Shown here: positions 1 to 7,516 of the stretch, in pieces
Position numbering within the stretch: position 1 is the first letter of the stretch
Layout: every line of letters begins with the position of its first letter
Source of the DNA: Bradyrhizobium sp. 4
GTDB lineage: Bacteria > Pseudomonadota > Alphaproteobacteria > Rhizobiales > Xanthobacteraceae
Length of the DNA stretch: 64,000 nucleotides
NCBI RefSeq assembly: GCF_023100905.1
Contig: NZ_CP064686.1
Span: forward strand, 1 to 64,000
Direction of reading: 5' to 3'
Position numbers and translations under genes: made by a program
The notes under the pieces: generated by a model
Database searches by the model: none
What the model saw: only the letters and a program-made list of their open reading frames with translations
What the model was told of the DNA's origin: nothing

Positions 1-855
1 ATGAGCGTGATTGACGAACCGCAGCAAGAACAGACCGCCGCCGTCCCGCAGGGCCATCCGCGCATCCTGGCGCTGGCGAATCAGAAGGGCGGGGTGGGAA
101 AAACAACCACGGCGATCAATCTCGGAACGGCGCTCGCTGCGATCGGCGAACGTGTCCTGATCGTCGATCTCGATCCGCAGGGCAACGCCTCGACCGGCCT
201 CGGCATTGATCGCCGCAACCGCTCCTGCTCGACCTATGACGTTCTTGTCGGCGAGGCGAGCCTGCGGGAAGCGGTGGTGTCGACGGCAGTGCCGCGGCTG
301 CATATCGCGCCCTCGACCATGGATCTCTCCGGCCTCGAGCTCGAGCTCGGCACCACGCCCGGTCGTGCGTACAAGCTGCGTGACGCGATCAGCGCGCTCA
401 ACAACAACGTCTCGCCCGACGCCGATTACACCTACGTGTTGATCGACTGTCCGCCCTCGCTCAATCTGATCACCGTGAACGCGATGGCGGCTTCCGACGC
501 GATCCTGGTGCCGCTGCAGTGCGAGTTCTTCGCGCTCGAAGGTCTGTCGCAATTGCTCCAGACGGTGGAGCAGGTGCGCTCGACGCTCAATCCGAACCTG
601 TCGATCCACGGCATCGTGCTGACCATGTTCGACTCGCGCAACAATCTCTCGAACCAGGTCGTGGCCGACGTCCGGCAGTTCATGGGCGAGAAGGTCTACA
701 AGACCATGATCCCGCGCAACGTGCGCATCTCGGAGGCGCCGTCCTACGGCAAGCCGGTGCTGGTCTACGATCTCAAATGCGTCGGCAGCGAAGCTTACTT
801 GCGGCTCGCCACCGAAGTGATCCAGCGCGAGCGCGAGCTGCGGACGACGCATTAG
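1..855 (+). CDS. parA: Chromosome-partitioning ATPase ParA
   Basis: A 284-residue ParA/Soj-type ATPase that, with ParB, segregates newly replicated chromosome origins by ATP-dependent binding to the nucleoid. The deviant Walker A motif KGGVGKTT lies near residues 29-36, a Walker A' stretch (LIVDLDPQGNAST) follows near residue 54, and the Walker B-like VLIDCPPS is near residue 141. The length is normal for chromosomal ParA. The ATG is the first base of the window, so the upstream ribosome-binding site and neighbours cannot be seen; in relatives the gene follows rsmG. parB lies downstream on the same strand, separated by 141 bases that hold a palindromic repeat. Identification is secure; the exact start is less so because nothing upstream is visible. 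Confidence 0.96.
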   Translation: MSVIDEPQQEQTAAVPQGHPRILALANQKGGVGKTTTAINLGTALAAIGERVLIVDLDPQGNASTGLGIDRRNRSCSTYDVLVGEASLREAVVSTAVPRLHIAPSTMDLSGLELELGTTPGRAYKLRDAISALNNNVSPDADYTYVLIDCPPSLNLITVNAMAASDAILVPLQCEFFALEGLSQLLQTVEQVRSTLNPNLSIHGIVLTMFDSRNNLSNQVVADVRQFMGEKVYKTMIPRNVRISEAPSYGKPVLVYDLKCVGSEAYLRLATEVIQRERELRTTH

Positions 856-862
856 AGGTGCT

Positions 863-949
863 GTAGGGTGGGCAAAGGCGTCTTCGCTGTGCTCACCATC
901 TTCCGCACATGACTAACTGGTGGGCACGCTTCGCTTTGCCCACCCTACG
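863..949. repeat. Palindromic repeat, family A (between parA and parB)
   Basis: The arms GTAGGGTGGGCAAAG (863-877) and CTTTGCCCACCCTAC (934-948) are exact reverse complements and enclose about 56 bases. A second copy of the same design lies at 13883-14007. It is intergenic and non-coding, resembling the REP-like palindromes scattered through Bradyrhizobium chromosomes. Here it sits inside the expected parAB operon, where a transcript could fold it into a long hairpin. Confidence 0.85.
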
Positions 950-996
950 ACAATTCAGTTCTGGAGTGCTGCACCGTGAATCCAAGGGAGCTGGCG

Positions 997-1881
997 ATGG
1001 CCGACGAAGCGCGTTCGCGACTGGGCCGGGGTCTTGCGAGTCTGATCGGTGACGTCGGCGGCGAGGCTCAGCATGTCGATCGCCCGCGCGCGCAACGCAA
1101 GGTGCCGATCGAGTTCATCAAGCCCAATCCGCGCAACCCGCGCCGCACCTTTTCGGAAGGCGAGCTCAGGGAGCTCAGCGATTCGATCAAGCAGCACGGC
1201 GTGATCCAGCCGATCGTGGTCCGCCCGGTGAAGGGGGCGCAGGACCGCTTCGAGATCATCGCCGGCGAGCGGCGCTGGCGCGCGTCGCAAATGGCCGGCC
1301 TGCACGAAGTGCCGATCGTTCCCGTCGACATCAGCGACAGCGATGCGCTGGAGTTCGCGATCGTCGAGAACGTGCAGCGCGAAGACCTCAACCCGATGGA
1401 AGAGGCGCTCGGCTATCACGCGCTCGCCAATGAGTTCAAACGCAGCCAGGACGACATTGCCAAAGTCGTCGGCAAGAGCCGCAGCCACATCGCCAACATG
1501 ATGCGGCTGACGAAGCTTCCAGCCGAGGTGCAGGGCTTGATCACGAGCGGCGAGCTGACCGCAGGTCATGCCCGCGCGCTGATCGGCGTGCCTGATCCGC
1601 TCGCGGCTGCCAAGCGCATCGTCGACGAAGGCCTCAACGTCCGCCAGACCGAGGCGCTGGCGCATGAAGAGGGTGTGCCGGAGCGCAAGCCGCAGAAGGC
1701 GCGCACGGGGGCGAAGGAAAAGGACCCCGACACGGTCGACCTCGAGAAGCGCGTCAGCGACGCGCTCGGGCTCAAGGTCACGGTGAGCCACCGCGACCCC
1801 GGTGGCTCCGTGCAGATCAACTACCGCAACCTCGATCAGCTCGACGAGGTGATGCGGCGGCTGGCGAAGGGCGCGCTGTAG
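997..1881 (+). CDS. parB: Chromosome-partitioning protein ParB
   Basis: A 294-residue ParB/Spo0J-family CTP-dependent DNA clamp that loads at parS and is positioned by ParA. The N-terminus (MADEARSRLGRGLASLIGD) is the conserved ParA-stimulating tail. The ParB/Srx CTPase domain follows, with GERRWRA near residue 90 and ENVQREDLNPMEEA near residue 125. Next is the HTH that binds parS (KVVGKSRSHIANMMRL, about 155-170), then a C-terminal dimerisation domain. I chose the ATG at 997 because AAGGGAG lies eight bases upstream and the family N-terminus begins there; an in-frame GTG at 976 is the alternative. No parS site was seen in the flanking sequence. Confidence 0.95.
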   Translation: MADEARSRLGRGLASLIGDVGGEAQHVDRPRAQRKVPIEFIKPNPRNPRRTFSEGELRELSDSIKQHGVIQPIVVRPVKGAQDRFEIIAGERRWRASQMAGLHEVPIVPVDISDSDALEFAIVENVQREDLNPMEEALGYHALANEFKRSQDDIAKVVGKSRSHIANMMRLTKLPAEVQGLITSGELTAGHARALIGVPDPLAAAKRIVDEGLNVRQTEALAHEEGVPERKPQKARTGAKEKDPDTVDLEKRVSDALGLKVTVSHRDPGGSVQINYRNLDQLDEVMRRLAKGAL

Positions 1882-1890
1882 CCGCTTGGT

Positions 1891-1914
1891 GTCGTCCTGG
1901 CGAAAGCCAGGACC
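1891..1914. repeat. Short inverted repeat, family C, single half element
   Basis: GTCGTCCTGGCGAAAGCCAG begins at 1891. The CTGGC/GCCAG arms around GAAA make a small hairpin. The same sequence opens the paired elements at 12892-13010 and 39354-39475; here only the left part is present, directly before a family B repeat. It lies just after the parB stop. Confidence 0.75.
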
Positions 1915-1930
1915 TCATGCCGATCCACAC

Positions 1931-2015
1931 GTCATTGCGAGCGCAGCGAAGCAATCCAGTATCTTTCCGCGGAGAGATTCTGGATTGCTTCGTCGCAAGG
2001 GCTCCTCGCAATGAC
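1931..2015. repeat. Palindromic repeat, family B, copy 1
   Basis: An inverted repeat with outer arms GTCATTGCGAG and CGCAATGAC and inner arms GAAGCAATCCAG and CTGGATTGCTTC. Two further copies lie at 10054-10132 and 47741-47824 with the same architecture. It sits between the convergent parB and holA genes and could form a large bidirectional hairpin. This is a common intergenic element type in Bradyrhizobium and Rhodopseudomonas. Confidence 0.88.
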
Positions 2016-2035
2016 GAGCGGACAGAGCGGGAAGC

Positions 2036-3064
2036 TCAGCCCCGCCGCTTCGCGTTTGCGGCGATCGCCATCAGCGTGCGCTGGGCGATGGCGGCGGCGA
2101 GGGTGGATTGCTTGCGGGTGTCGAGCGCGGCGGTCGCGAGCTGCTCGATGATGACGGCGAGCCGCGCCACGCTGAAATTACGCAGTGCGGTTTCGACCGC
2201 GGGCTTTCGCGAAAAATGCAGGCGCGGATAACCGCTGTCGAGCACGGCGGAAGCGGGGGTGCCGTCGGCGATCGCGAGCGCCGATTTGTGCAGCCACGCC
2301 GCCTGGCGCTGCGCCGCGGAGATGATCACGCCGGGGTAGGTGCCGGCGATCATGGCTTTGGCAAACTCGTTCTCGACGATCTCGGGCCGCCCGGCGAAGG
2401 CGCCATCGACGATCGGATCGAGTTTCAACTCCGACGCATCGGCGACCACGGCCATCACGTCATCCAGCGTGATCTCGCCGTTGCCGTGGGCATAGAGCGT
2501 GAGCTTGCGCAGCTCGTTGCGCGAGGCCTGCCGGTCGCCGCCGAGGAACGACATCAGCGCCGCGCGGGCGTCCTGCGCGATGCGCAAATTGGCGATGCGG
2601 AGCTCGTCTTCCATCAGCTTGGCGAGGTCGCGCTCGGTATCGGGATAGCAAGCGATCGCGACGGCCGTCTTGGCGCGTTCGCAGGCCTTGCGCAGCGGCG
2701 ATTCCGGGCGCAGCTCACCGGCCTCGATCACGATGCGGCAATCCCTGACGCCCATCTCCGCCAGCGTGTCGATAGCACTGGCAAAGCTGCGCGAGCCGGC
2801 GCGCACGCGGATGGCGCGGCGGCCGCCGAACAGCGGCACCGTCATGGCCTCGTCGACGAGGCGCGACGGCTCGGCGGAGAGCTCGTCGCCATCGACCTTG
2901 ACCAGCGAGAACGGATCGTTGGGATCGTCGACAGCCGAGGCGATCAGCGCATCCGCGCGTTCGCGGACCAGTCCGGCGTCAGGACCGTAGAGCAGGATGA
3001 TCGGACGGCCCGCATCGGGGCGGGCGAGATAGGCGTCGATCTCTTTTCCGCGCAGCGCGACCAT
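2036..3064 (-). CDS. holA: DNA polymerase III subunit delta
   Basis: A 342-residue HolA, the delta subunit that opens the beta sliding clamp within the clamp-loader complex. The N-terminal part has the AAA+-like fold with PIILLYGPDAGLVRERA near residues 21-37 and the typical DPFSLVKVDGDEL stretch. The central region contains LTLYAHGN and ITLDDV, as in HolA domain III, where lysine/tyrosine-rich helices precede the collar. Length is normal. It is the last gene of the minus-strand series leuS-lptE-holA, 47 bases after lptE, an order widely conserved in Alphaproteobacteria. It converges on parB, with repeat elements in between. Start ATG at 3062-3064; identification is strong. Confidence 0.93.
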   Translation of the reverse strand: MVALRGKEIDAYLARPDAGRPIILLYGPDAGLVRERADALIASAVDDPNDPFSLVKVDGDELSAEPSRLVDEAMTVPLFGGRRAIRVRAGSRSFASAIDTLAEMGVRDCRIVIEAGELRPESPLRKACERAKTAVAIACYPDTERDLAKLMEDELRIANLRIAQDARAALMSFLGGDRQASRNELRKLTLYAHGNGEITLDDVMAVVADASELKLDPIVDGAFAGRPEIVENEFAKAMIAGTYPGVIISAAQRQAAWLHKSALAIADGTPASAVLDSGYPRLHFSRKPAVETALRNFSVARLAVIIEQLATAALDTRKQSTLAAAIAQRTLMAIAANAKRRG

Positions 3065-3111
3065 GGTGCCTGGGATTCGTCAGTCCGGGCGAACCGGGAT
3101 GACGGGGTGAA

Positions 3112-3663
3112 TTAAGTGCCCGCGGTGAAGAACGAGGCGAGTCGAGTCGTGATGTTCTCGGCGATCTCGTTGGCGGCACGATCCTCGGCATCACGTACCG
3201 CGCGGTTGCGGCTGAAACGCTGATAGGAGCCGGGCATGTCGTAGGTCACGCGGGAGAAGGTGGTGCCGGTCATCACCGATTTGCCGCTGACGACCTCGAT
3301 CAGATTGTACTGGGCGTCGAGGCCGTAGTTTTCACTGCTCGGCAGGCCGGTGTTGGGGTCGACGATCAACGACGACTTGCCGCTCGTGAAGCGGATCTCC
3401 AGGCGGTGGGTCGGCGGCATGCCGGTGGCGGTGCCATAGAGCCTGAAGGCCAGCGCGTTGCGAACCTCGACGCCGACGCGGGCTTCGCGCGAGGCATTGG
3501 ACTTGGCGATCGGGGGCAGATCGACCCCCATCAGCTTCTCGCGCAGGCCGGGCGTGCCGTCGGTGTGCTCGGCATACATCGGGTGGAAGCAGCCGGCCGT
3601 CATGGCCGCCAGTGCGGCGACCGCCAGCAAGCGGGCTGCGATGCGGATCCTAGCCGACAACAT
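3112..3663 (-). CDS. lptE: LPS-assembly lipoprotein LptE
   Basis: A 183-residue outer-membrane lipoprotein that plugs the LptD barrel and helps deliver lipopolysaccharide to the cell surface. It begins with a basic signal peptide and a lipobox (AAMTAGC, cysteine at about residue 25), followed by FHPMYAE, the N-terminus typical of alphaproteobacterial LptE. The rest is weakly conserved alpha/beta sequence with ENYGLDAQYNLIEV and a C-terminal helix ending EITTRLASFF-like. It overlaps the 3' end of leuS by 14 bases, implying translational coupling, and precedes holA. Assignment rests on the lipobox, size and leuS-lptE-holA order. Confidence 0.9.
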   Translation of the reverse strand: MLSARIRIAARLLAVAALAAMTAGCFHPMYAEHTDGTPGLREKLMGVDLPPIAKSNASREARVGVEVRNALAFRLYGTATGMPPTHRLEIRFTSGKSSLIVDPNTGLPSSENYGLDAQYNLIEVVSGKSVMTGTTFSRVTYDMPGSYQRFSRNRAVRDAEDRAANEIAENITTRLASFFTAGT

Positions 3664-6274
3664 TCACGATCCTCTTGGGGACGATAATCACCTTGCGGAC
3701 GGGCTTGCCGTCCAGGGCCAGTTTTACCGCATCGAGGGCCAAAACGGCAGCCTCGATTTCCGGATTCTCGGCCGCTGTTGCAACTGTGACCTCGCCCCGC
3801 TTCTTGCCGTTGACCTGAACCACCAGGGTCACACTGTCTTCAACCAGCAAATCGCGTTCGATTTGGGGCCAATCGGCCTCGGAAACCAGCCCGCTGTGGC
3901 CGAGAACCTGCCAACACTCCTCGGCCAGATGCGGCATCATCGGGGAGAACAGCTGGACCAGGATCTGGCCGGCCTCCCGGATCGTCCAGGCCAAATCTGG
4001 GGCCGGCTGGCCGGGACGCTGCAAGAACTCCGCAAACGCATTGGTGAATTCGCGGATATGGGCGAGGCAGACGTTGAAGTGCAGCCGCTCGATTCCGGTG
4101 GTGACCTTGTCCAGCGCGCCATGGGCGGCTTTGCGCAAGGCGATGGCGTCCGGGCCGAAGCTGGCCGGCCGGGCCGCCGGCGCACTCTTGCCGGGTTCCA
4201 CAGAATCGTTCACCAGCCGCCACAGCCGCTGCACGAAGCGCGAGGCGCCCTGGACGCGCTCATCGCTCCAGATCACGTCCCGCTCGGGCGGGGAATCCGA
4301 CAGCATGAACCAGCGCGCGACGTCGGCGCCGTAGGTCTCGATGATGTCGTCGGGGTCGACCGTGTTCTTCTTCGACTTCGACATCTTCTCGATCGGGCCG
4401 ATCTGGATGTCTTCGCCTGACGTCAGCAGCGTCGCGCGGCGGCCATTGGCGCCGGTCTCGACCTTCACCTCGACCGGCTGGACGAAAGTGCCGTCGGCCT
4501 TCTGGTAGGTCTCGTGCACCACCATGCCCTGCGTGAACATGCCAGCGAACGGCTCGTCCAGTGCGATGTGCCCGGTCGCCTTCATCGCGCGCGTGAAGAA
4601 GCGGCTGTAGAGCAGATGCAGGATCGCGTGCTCGACGCCGCCGATATACTGGTCGACCGGCAGCATCCGGTTGGCGACCTCTGGCGTCGTCGGCGCGTTC
4701 TCGTTCCAGGGATCGGTGAAGCGCGCAAAGTACCAGGACGAATCCACGAAAGTGTCCATGGTGTCGGTTTCACGCTGCGCCTTGCCGCCGCATTGCGGAC
4801 AGGTCACGTGCTTCCAGGTCGGGTGATGATCGAGCGCGTTGCCTGGCTTGTCGAAGCTCACATCCTCCGGCAGCACCACGGGGAGGTCGGCATCCGGCAC
4901 CGGCACCACGTCGCACTTCGGACAGTGGATGACGGGGATCGGACAGCCCCAATAACGCTGGCGTGAAATGCCCCAGTCGCGCAGGCGGAAATTGACCTGA
5001 CGCTCGCCGACCGGCGCGTTGCCGCGCAGCTCGGTCTCGAGACGCTTCGCCACCTCGTCCTTGGCCTGATCGATGGTCATGCCATCGAGGAAGCGCGAAT
5101 TGATCATGCGGCCGTCACCGTCATAGGCGGTATCGGTAATGACAAAGCTCTTGGGATCCTGGCCTTCGGGGCACACCACCGGCGTGTTGCCGAGAGCGTA
5201 CTTGTTGACGAAATCGAGGTCGCGTTGGTCGTGGGCGGGGCAGCCGAAAATGGCGCCGGTGCCGTATTCCATCAGCACGAAGTTGGCGACGTAGACCGGC
5301 AGCTTCCAGGAGGGATCAAAGGGGTGGACCGCGCGGATGCCGGTGTCAAAGCCCTGCTTCTCGGCCGTGTCGATGATCTCCTGCGCCGTGCCCATCCGCT
5401 TGATCTCGCCGATGAACGCGGCGAGCGCAGGGTTTTTGGCGGCGGCCGCTTGCGCCAGCGGATGATCGGCCGAGATCGCCATGAATTTCGCGCCGAACAG
5501 CGTGTCGGGGCGCGTCGTGAAAATCTTCAGCTCGCTCTCGCCGGACGGCGTCGTCGCCGCGTCGAGCGCGAAGCGGATCAACAGCCCCTCGGACCGGCCG
5601 ATCCAGTTGCGCTGCATCAGCCGCACCTTGTCGGGCCAGCGATCCAGCGTATCCAGCGCCGACAGCAGCTCCTGCGAGTACTTCGTGATCTTGAAGACCC
5701 ACTGGTTCATTTCCCGTTGCTCGACAACGGCACCCGAACGCCAGCCTTTGCCGTCGATCACCTGCTCGTTGGCGAGCACGGTCATGTCGACGGGGTCCCA
5801 GTTCACCTTGCGCTTTTCGCGCTCGGCGAGGCCTTCGCGCAGGAAGTCCAGAAACAGCTTCTGCTGGTGCTTGTAGTAGCTGGGATCGCAGGTCGCGATC
5901 TCGCGGCTCCAGTCCAGCGACAGCCCGATCGAGCGGAGCTGCTTCTTCATCGCGGCGATGTTGTCGTAGGTCCAGGCCTTCGGCGCCACCTTGCGCTCGA
6001 TCGCGGCGTTCTCGGCCGGCAGGCCGAAAGCGTCCCAGCCCATCGGGTGCAGCACGTTGAAACCCTTGGCGCGCATGAAGCGGGCCAGTACGTCGCCAAG
6101 CGTGTAATTGCGGACATGGCCGATATGGATGCGCCCCGACGGGTAGGGGAACATCTCCAGCACATAGTATTTCGGCCGCGGATCGTCGTTCCTGGAGACG
6201 AAGATCGCCTGTTGGTCCCAGGCGGCTTGCCAGCGCGGTTCGGCGTCGCGGGCGTTGTAGCGTTCGGATGTCAT
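3650..6274 (-). CDS. leuS: Leucyl-tRNA synthetase
   Basis: An 874-residue class Ia aminoacyl-tRNA synthetase that charges tRNA-Leu and edits mischarged products. The HIGH signature is present as PSGRIHIGHVRNYTLGDV near residues 45-62, and KMSKS appears in EKMSKSKKNTVDPDDI near residues 635-650. Between them lie the CP1 editing domain (residues about 220-420, with TTRPDTLFGA) and the zinc-binding CPKC/CPQC region near residues 455-500. The C-terminal anticodon-binding and extension domains are complete, ending VPKRIVNVVG. Length is normal for the bacterial enzyme. It leads the operon leuS-lptE-holA. Confidence 0.98.
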   Translation of the reverse strand: MTSERYNARDAEPRWQAAWDQQAIFVSRNDDPRPKYYVLEMFPYPSGRIHIGHVRNYTLGDVLARFMRAKGFNVLHPMGWDAFGLPAENAAIERKVAPKAWTYDNIAAMKKQLRSIGLSLDWSREIATCDPSYYKHQQKLFLDFLREGLAEREKRKVNWDPVDMTVLANEQVIDGKGWRSGAVVEQREMNQWVFKITKYSQELLSALDTLDRWPDKVRLMQRNWIGRSEGLLIRFALDAATTPSGESELKIFTTRPDTLFGAKFMAISADHPLAQAAAAKNPALAAFIGEIKRMGTAQEIIDTAEKQGFDTGIRAVHPFDPSWKLPVYVANFVLMEYGTGAIFGCPAHDQRDLDFVNKYALGNTPVVCPEGQDPKSFVITDTAYDGDGRMINSRFLDGMTIDQAKDEVAKRLETELRGNAPVGERQVNFRLRDWGISRQRYWGCPIPVIHCPKCDVVPVPDADLPVVLPEDVSFDKPGNALDHHPTWKHVTCPQCGGKAQRETDTMDTFVDSSWYFARFTDPWNENAPTTPEVANRMLPVDQYIGGVEHAILHLLYSRFFTRAMKATGHIALDEPFAGMFTQGMVVHETYQKADGTFVQPVEVKVETGANGRRATLLTSGEDIQIGPIEKMSKSKKNTVDPDDIIETYGADVARWFMLSDSPPERDVIWSDERVQGASRFVQRLWRLVNDSVEPGKSAPAARPASFGPDAIALRKAAHGALDKVTTGIERLHFNVCLAHIREFTNAFAEFLQRPGQPAPDLAWTIREAGQILVQLFSPMMPHLAEECWQVLGHSGLVSEADWPQIERDLLVEDSVTLVVQVNGKKRGEVTVATAAENPEIEAAVLALDAVKLALDGKPVRKVIIVPKRIVNVVG

Positions 6275-6466
6275 GGAATCGTTGGGTTTTCGTGGATTTG
6301 GCCGTCTAAAGACGGCGGACTAGGCCATAGAAGTCCTCAAGGGGTCAATGGGTTGCCGCAATTTGGGAAGCTTCGGCGCTGCACCGCATAACTACTGAGG
6401 CTGCGTTGGGGCGTGATTAAGGGGTCGATGCGAGTTTGCGGCCAACCAGAATTCCCAAGACTTGTG

Positions 6467-7513
6467 ATGGACGCCAGCTTCGACGATCCCGATTACGACT
6501 ATGCCGCGTCCGTTGCCGAACGGGCGATGCGGAGCATGGCCGAACAGCGGATCCCTGCCACGCCGGCCAATTTCGCTGTCTGGTTCCAGTATTTCGCGGG
6601 AAGCCATGACGATCTGCGCAACGCGATCGATCTCCTGATCGATCACAATCGACCCTTCGACGTCAGGACCAATCAGGATCTGTTCGAGACCTACGTCGCG
6701 CCCCAGGTGAGTGCTATCGTCGTCGACACGTCCGAGCGGCTCCACACCCTTATGGGCGCGGCGAAGGATTTTCTTGCAACTGCGATTGCCGACAATCACT
6801 CCCAGATGCAGGCGATCAACGAGGTCGCGGACCAGGGCAAGGCCGGTGTCGATCCCAAAACGCTGGTCGCCCAGCTCATGAACGAGCTGGGACGCGCCGC
6901 CACCCGCGCGACGCGGCTCGAGGCAGGCTTTGCGGAAAAGACCCGCGAGCTCGACGTGATCCGCGCCTCTCTTTCCAAATCCGAGGAGCGTGCCAGGACC
7001 GATACGCTCACAGGCCTCGCCAACCGCCGGGCGCTCGATGAATTCCTGCGCAAGGCGCAGGCGACTGCGGACTGGGGCGAGCCGCTCAGCATGCTGATGC
7101 TCGACATCGACCACTTCAAGACCTTCAACGACAGTTTCGGCCACGGCGTCGGCGACCAGGTGCTGCGCCTGATGGCCAAGGTGCTGCGCGAAAAGGTCCG
7201 CGAGCAGGACCTGTCGGCCCGCTATGGCGGCGAGGAGCTGATCGCGGTGTTGCCGGATGCCGATCTCGCCGCCTGCGCCGAGATCGCCGAGCGCATCAGG
7301 CACGCGATCGCGGAATGCAGGATCACGCGCCGGTCGACCGGCGAGGTTCTGCCCCATATCAGCGTATCGATCGGTGTTGCGCAGTACCGGCCCGGCGAAG
7401 CGATCACCGATTTCATCGAGCGCTGCGATCGCGCGCTCTATCTCGCCAAGAACAGCGGCCGCAATCGCGTGGTCACCGAGAGCGAACTCGATCGCACCGG
7501 GGCTCCGGGTTAG
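6467..7513 (+). CDS. Diguanylate cyclase (GGDEF), soluble, with I-site
   Basis: A predicted cytoplasmic diguanylate cyclase making c-di-GMP from two GTP. From the chosen ATG it is 348 residues. An N-terminal helical region of about 160 residues contains no recognised sensor domain and no membrane segment. The GGDEF domain then starts at DTLTGLANRRALDE and carries the active-site loop RYGGEEL. The inhibitory I-site is intact (REQD, ending five residues before GGEEL), so product inhibition is expected. Upstream in-frame starts exist at 6413 (GTG) and 6428 (ATG); none has a convincing ribosome-binding site. It meets a second GGDEF gene tail to tail with three bases between the stop codons. Confidence 0.88.
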   Translation: MDASFDDPDYDYAASVAERAMRSMAEQRIPATPANFAVWFQYFAGSHDDLRNAIDLLIDHNRPFDVRTNQDLFETYVAPQVSAIVVDTSERLHTLMGAAKDFLATAIADNHSQMQAINEVADQGKAGVDPKTLVAQLMNELGRAATRATRLEAGFAEKTRELDVIRASLSKSEERARTDTLTGLANRRALDEFLRKAQATADWGEPLSMLMLDIDHFKTFNDSFGHGVGDQVLRLMAKVLREKVREQDLSARYGGEELIAVLPDADLAACAEIAERIRHAIAECRITRRSTGEVLPHISVSIGVAQYRPGEAITDFIERCDRALYLAKNSGRNRVVTESELDRTGAPG

Positions 7514-7516
7514 CCC

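Noticed and set aside
1..2035. Search for a parS site (TTTCACGTGAAA-like) near parAB
   Set aside because: No match was found in this region; parS may lie upstream of the window.
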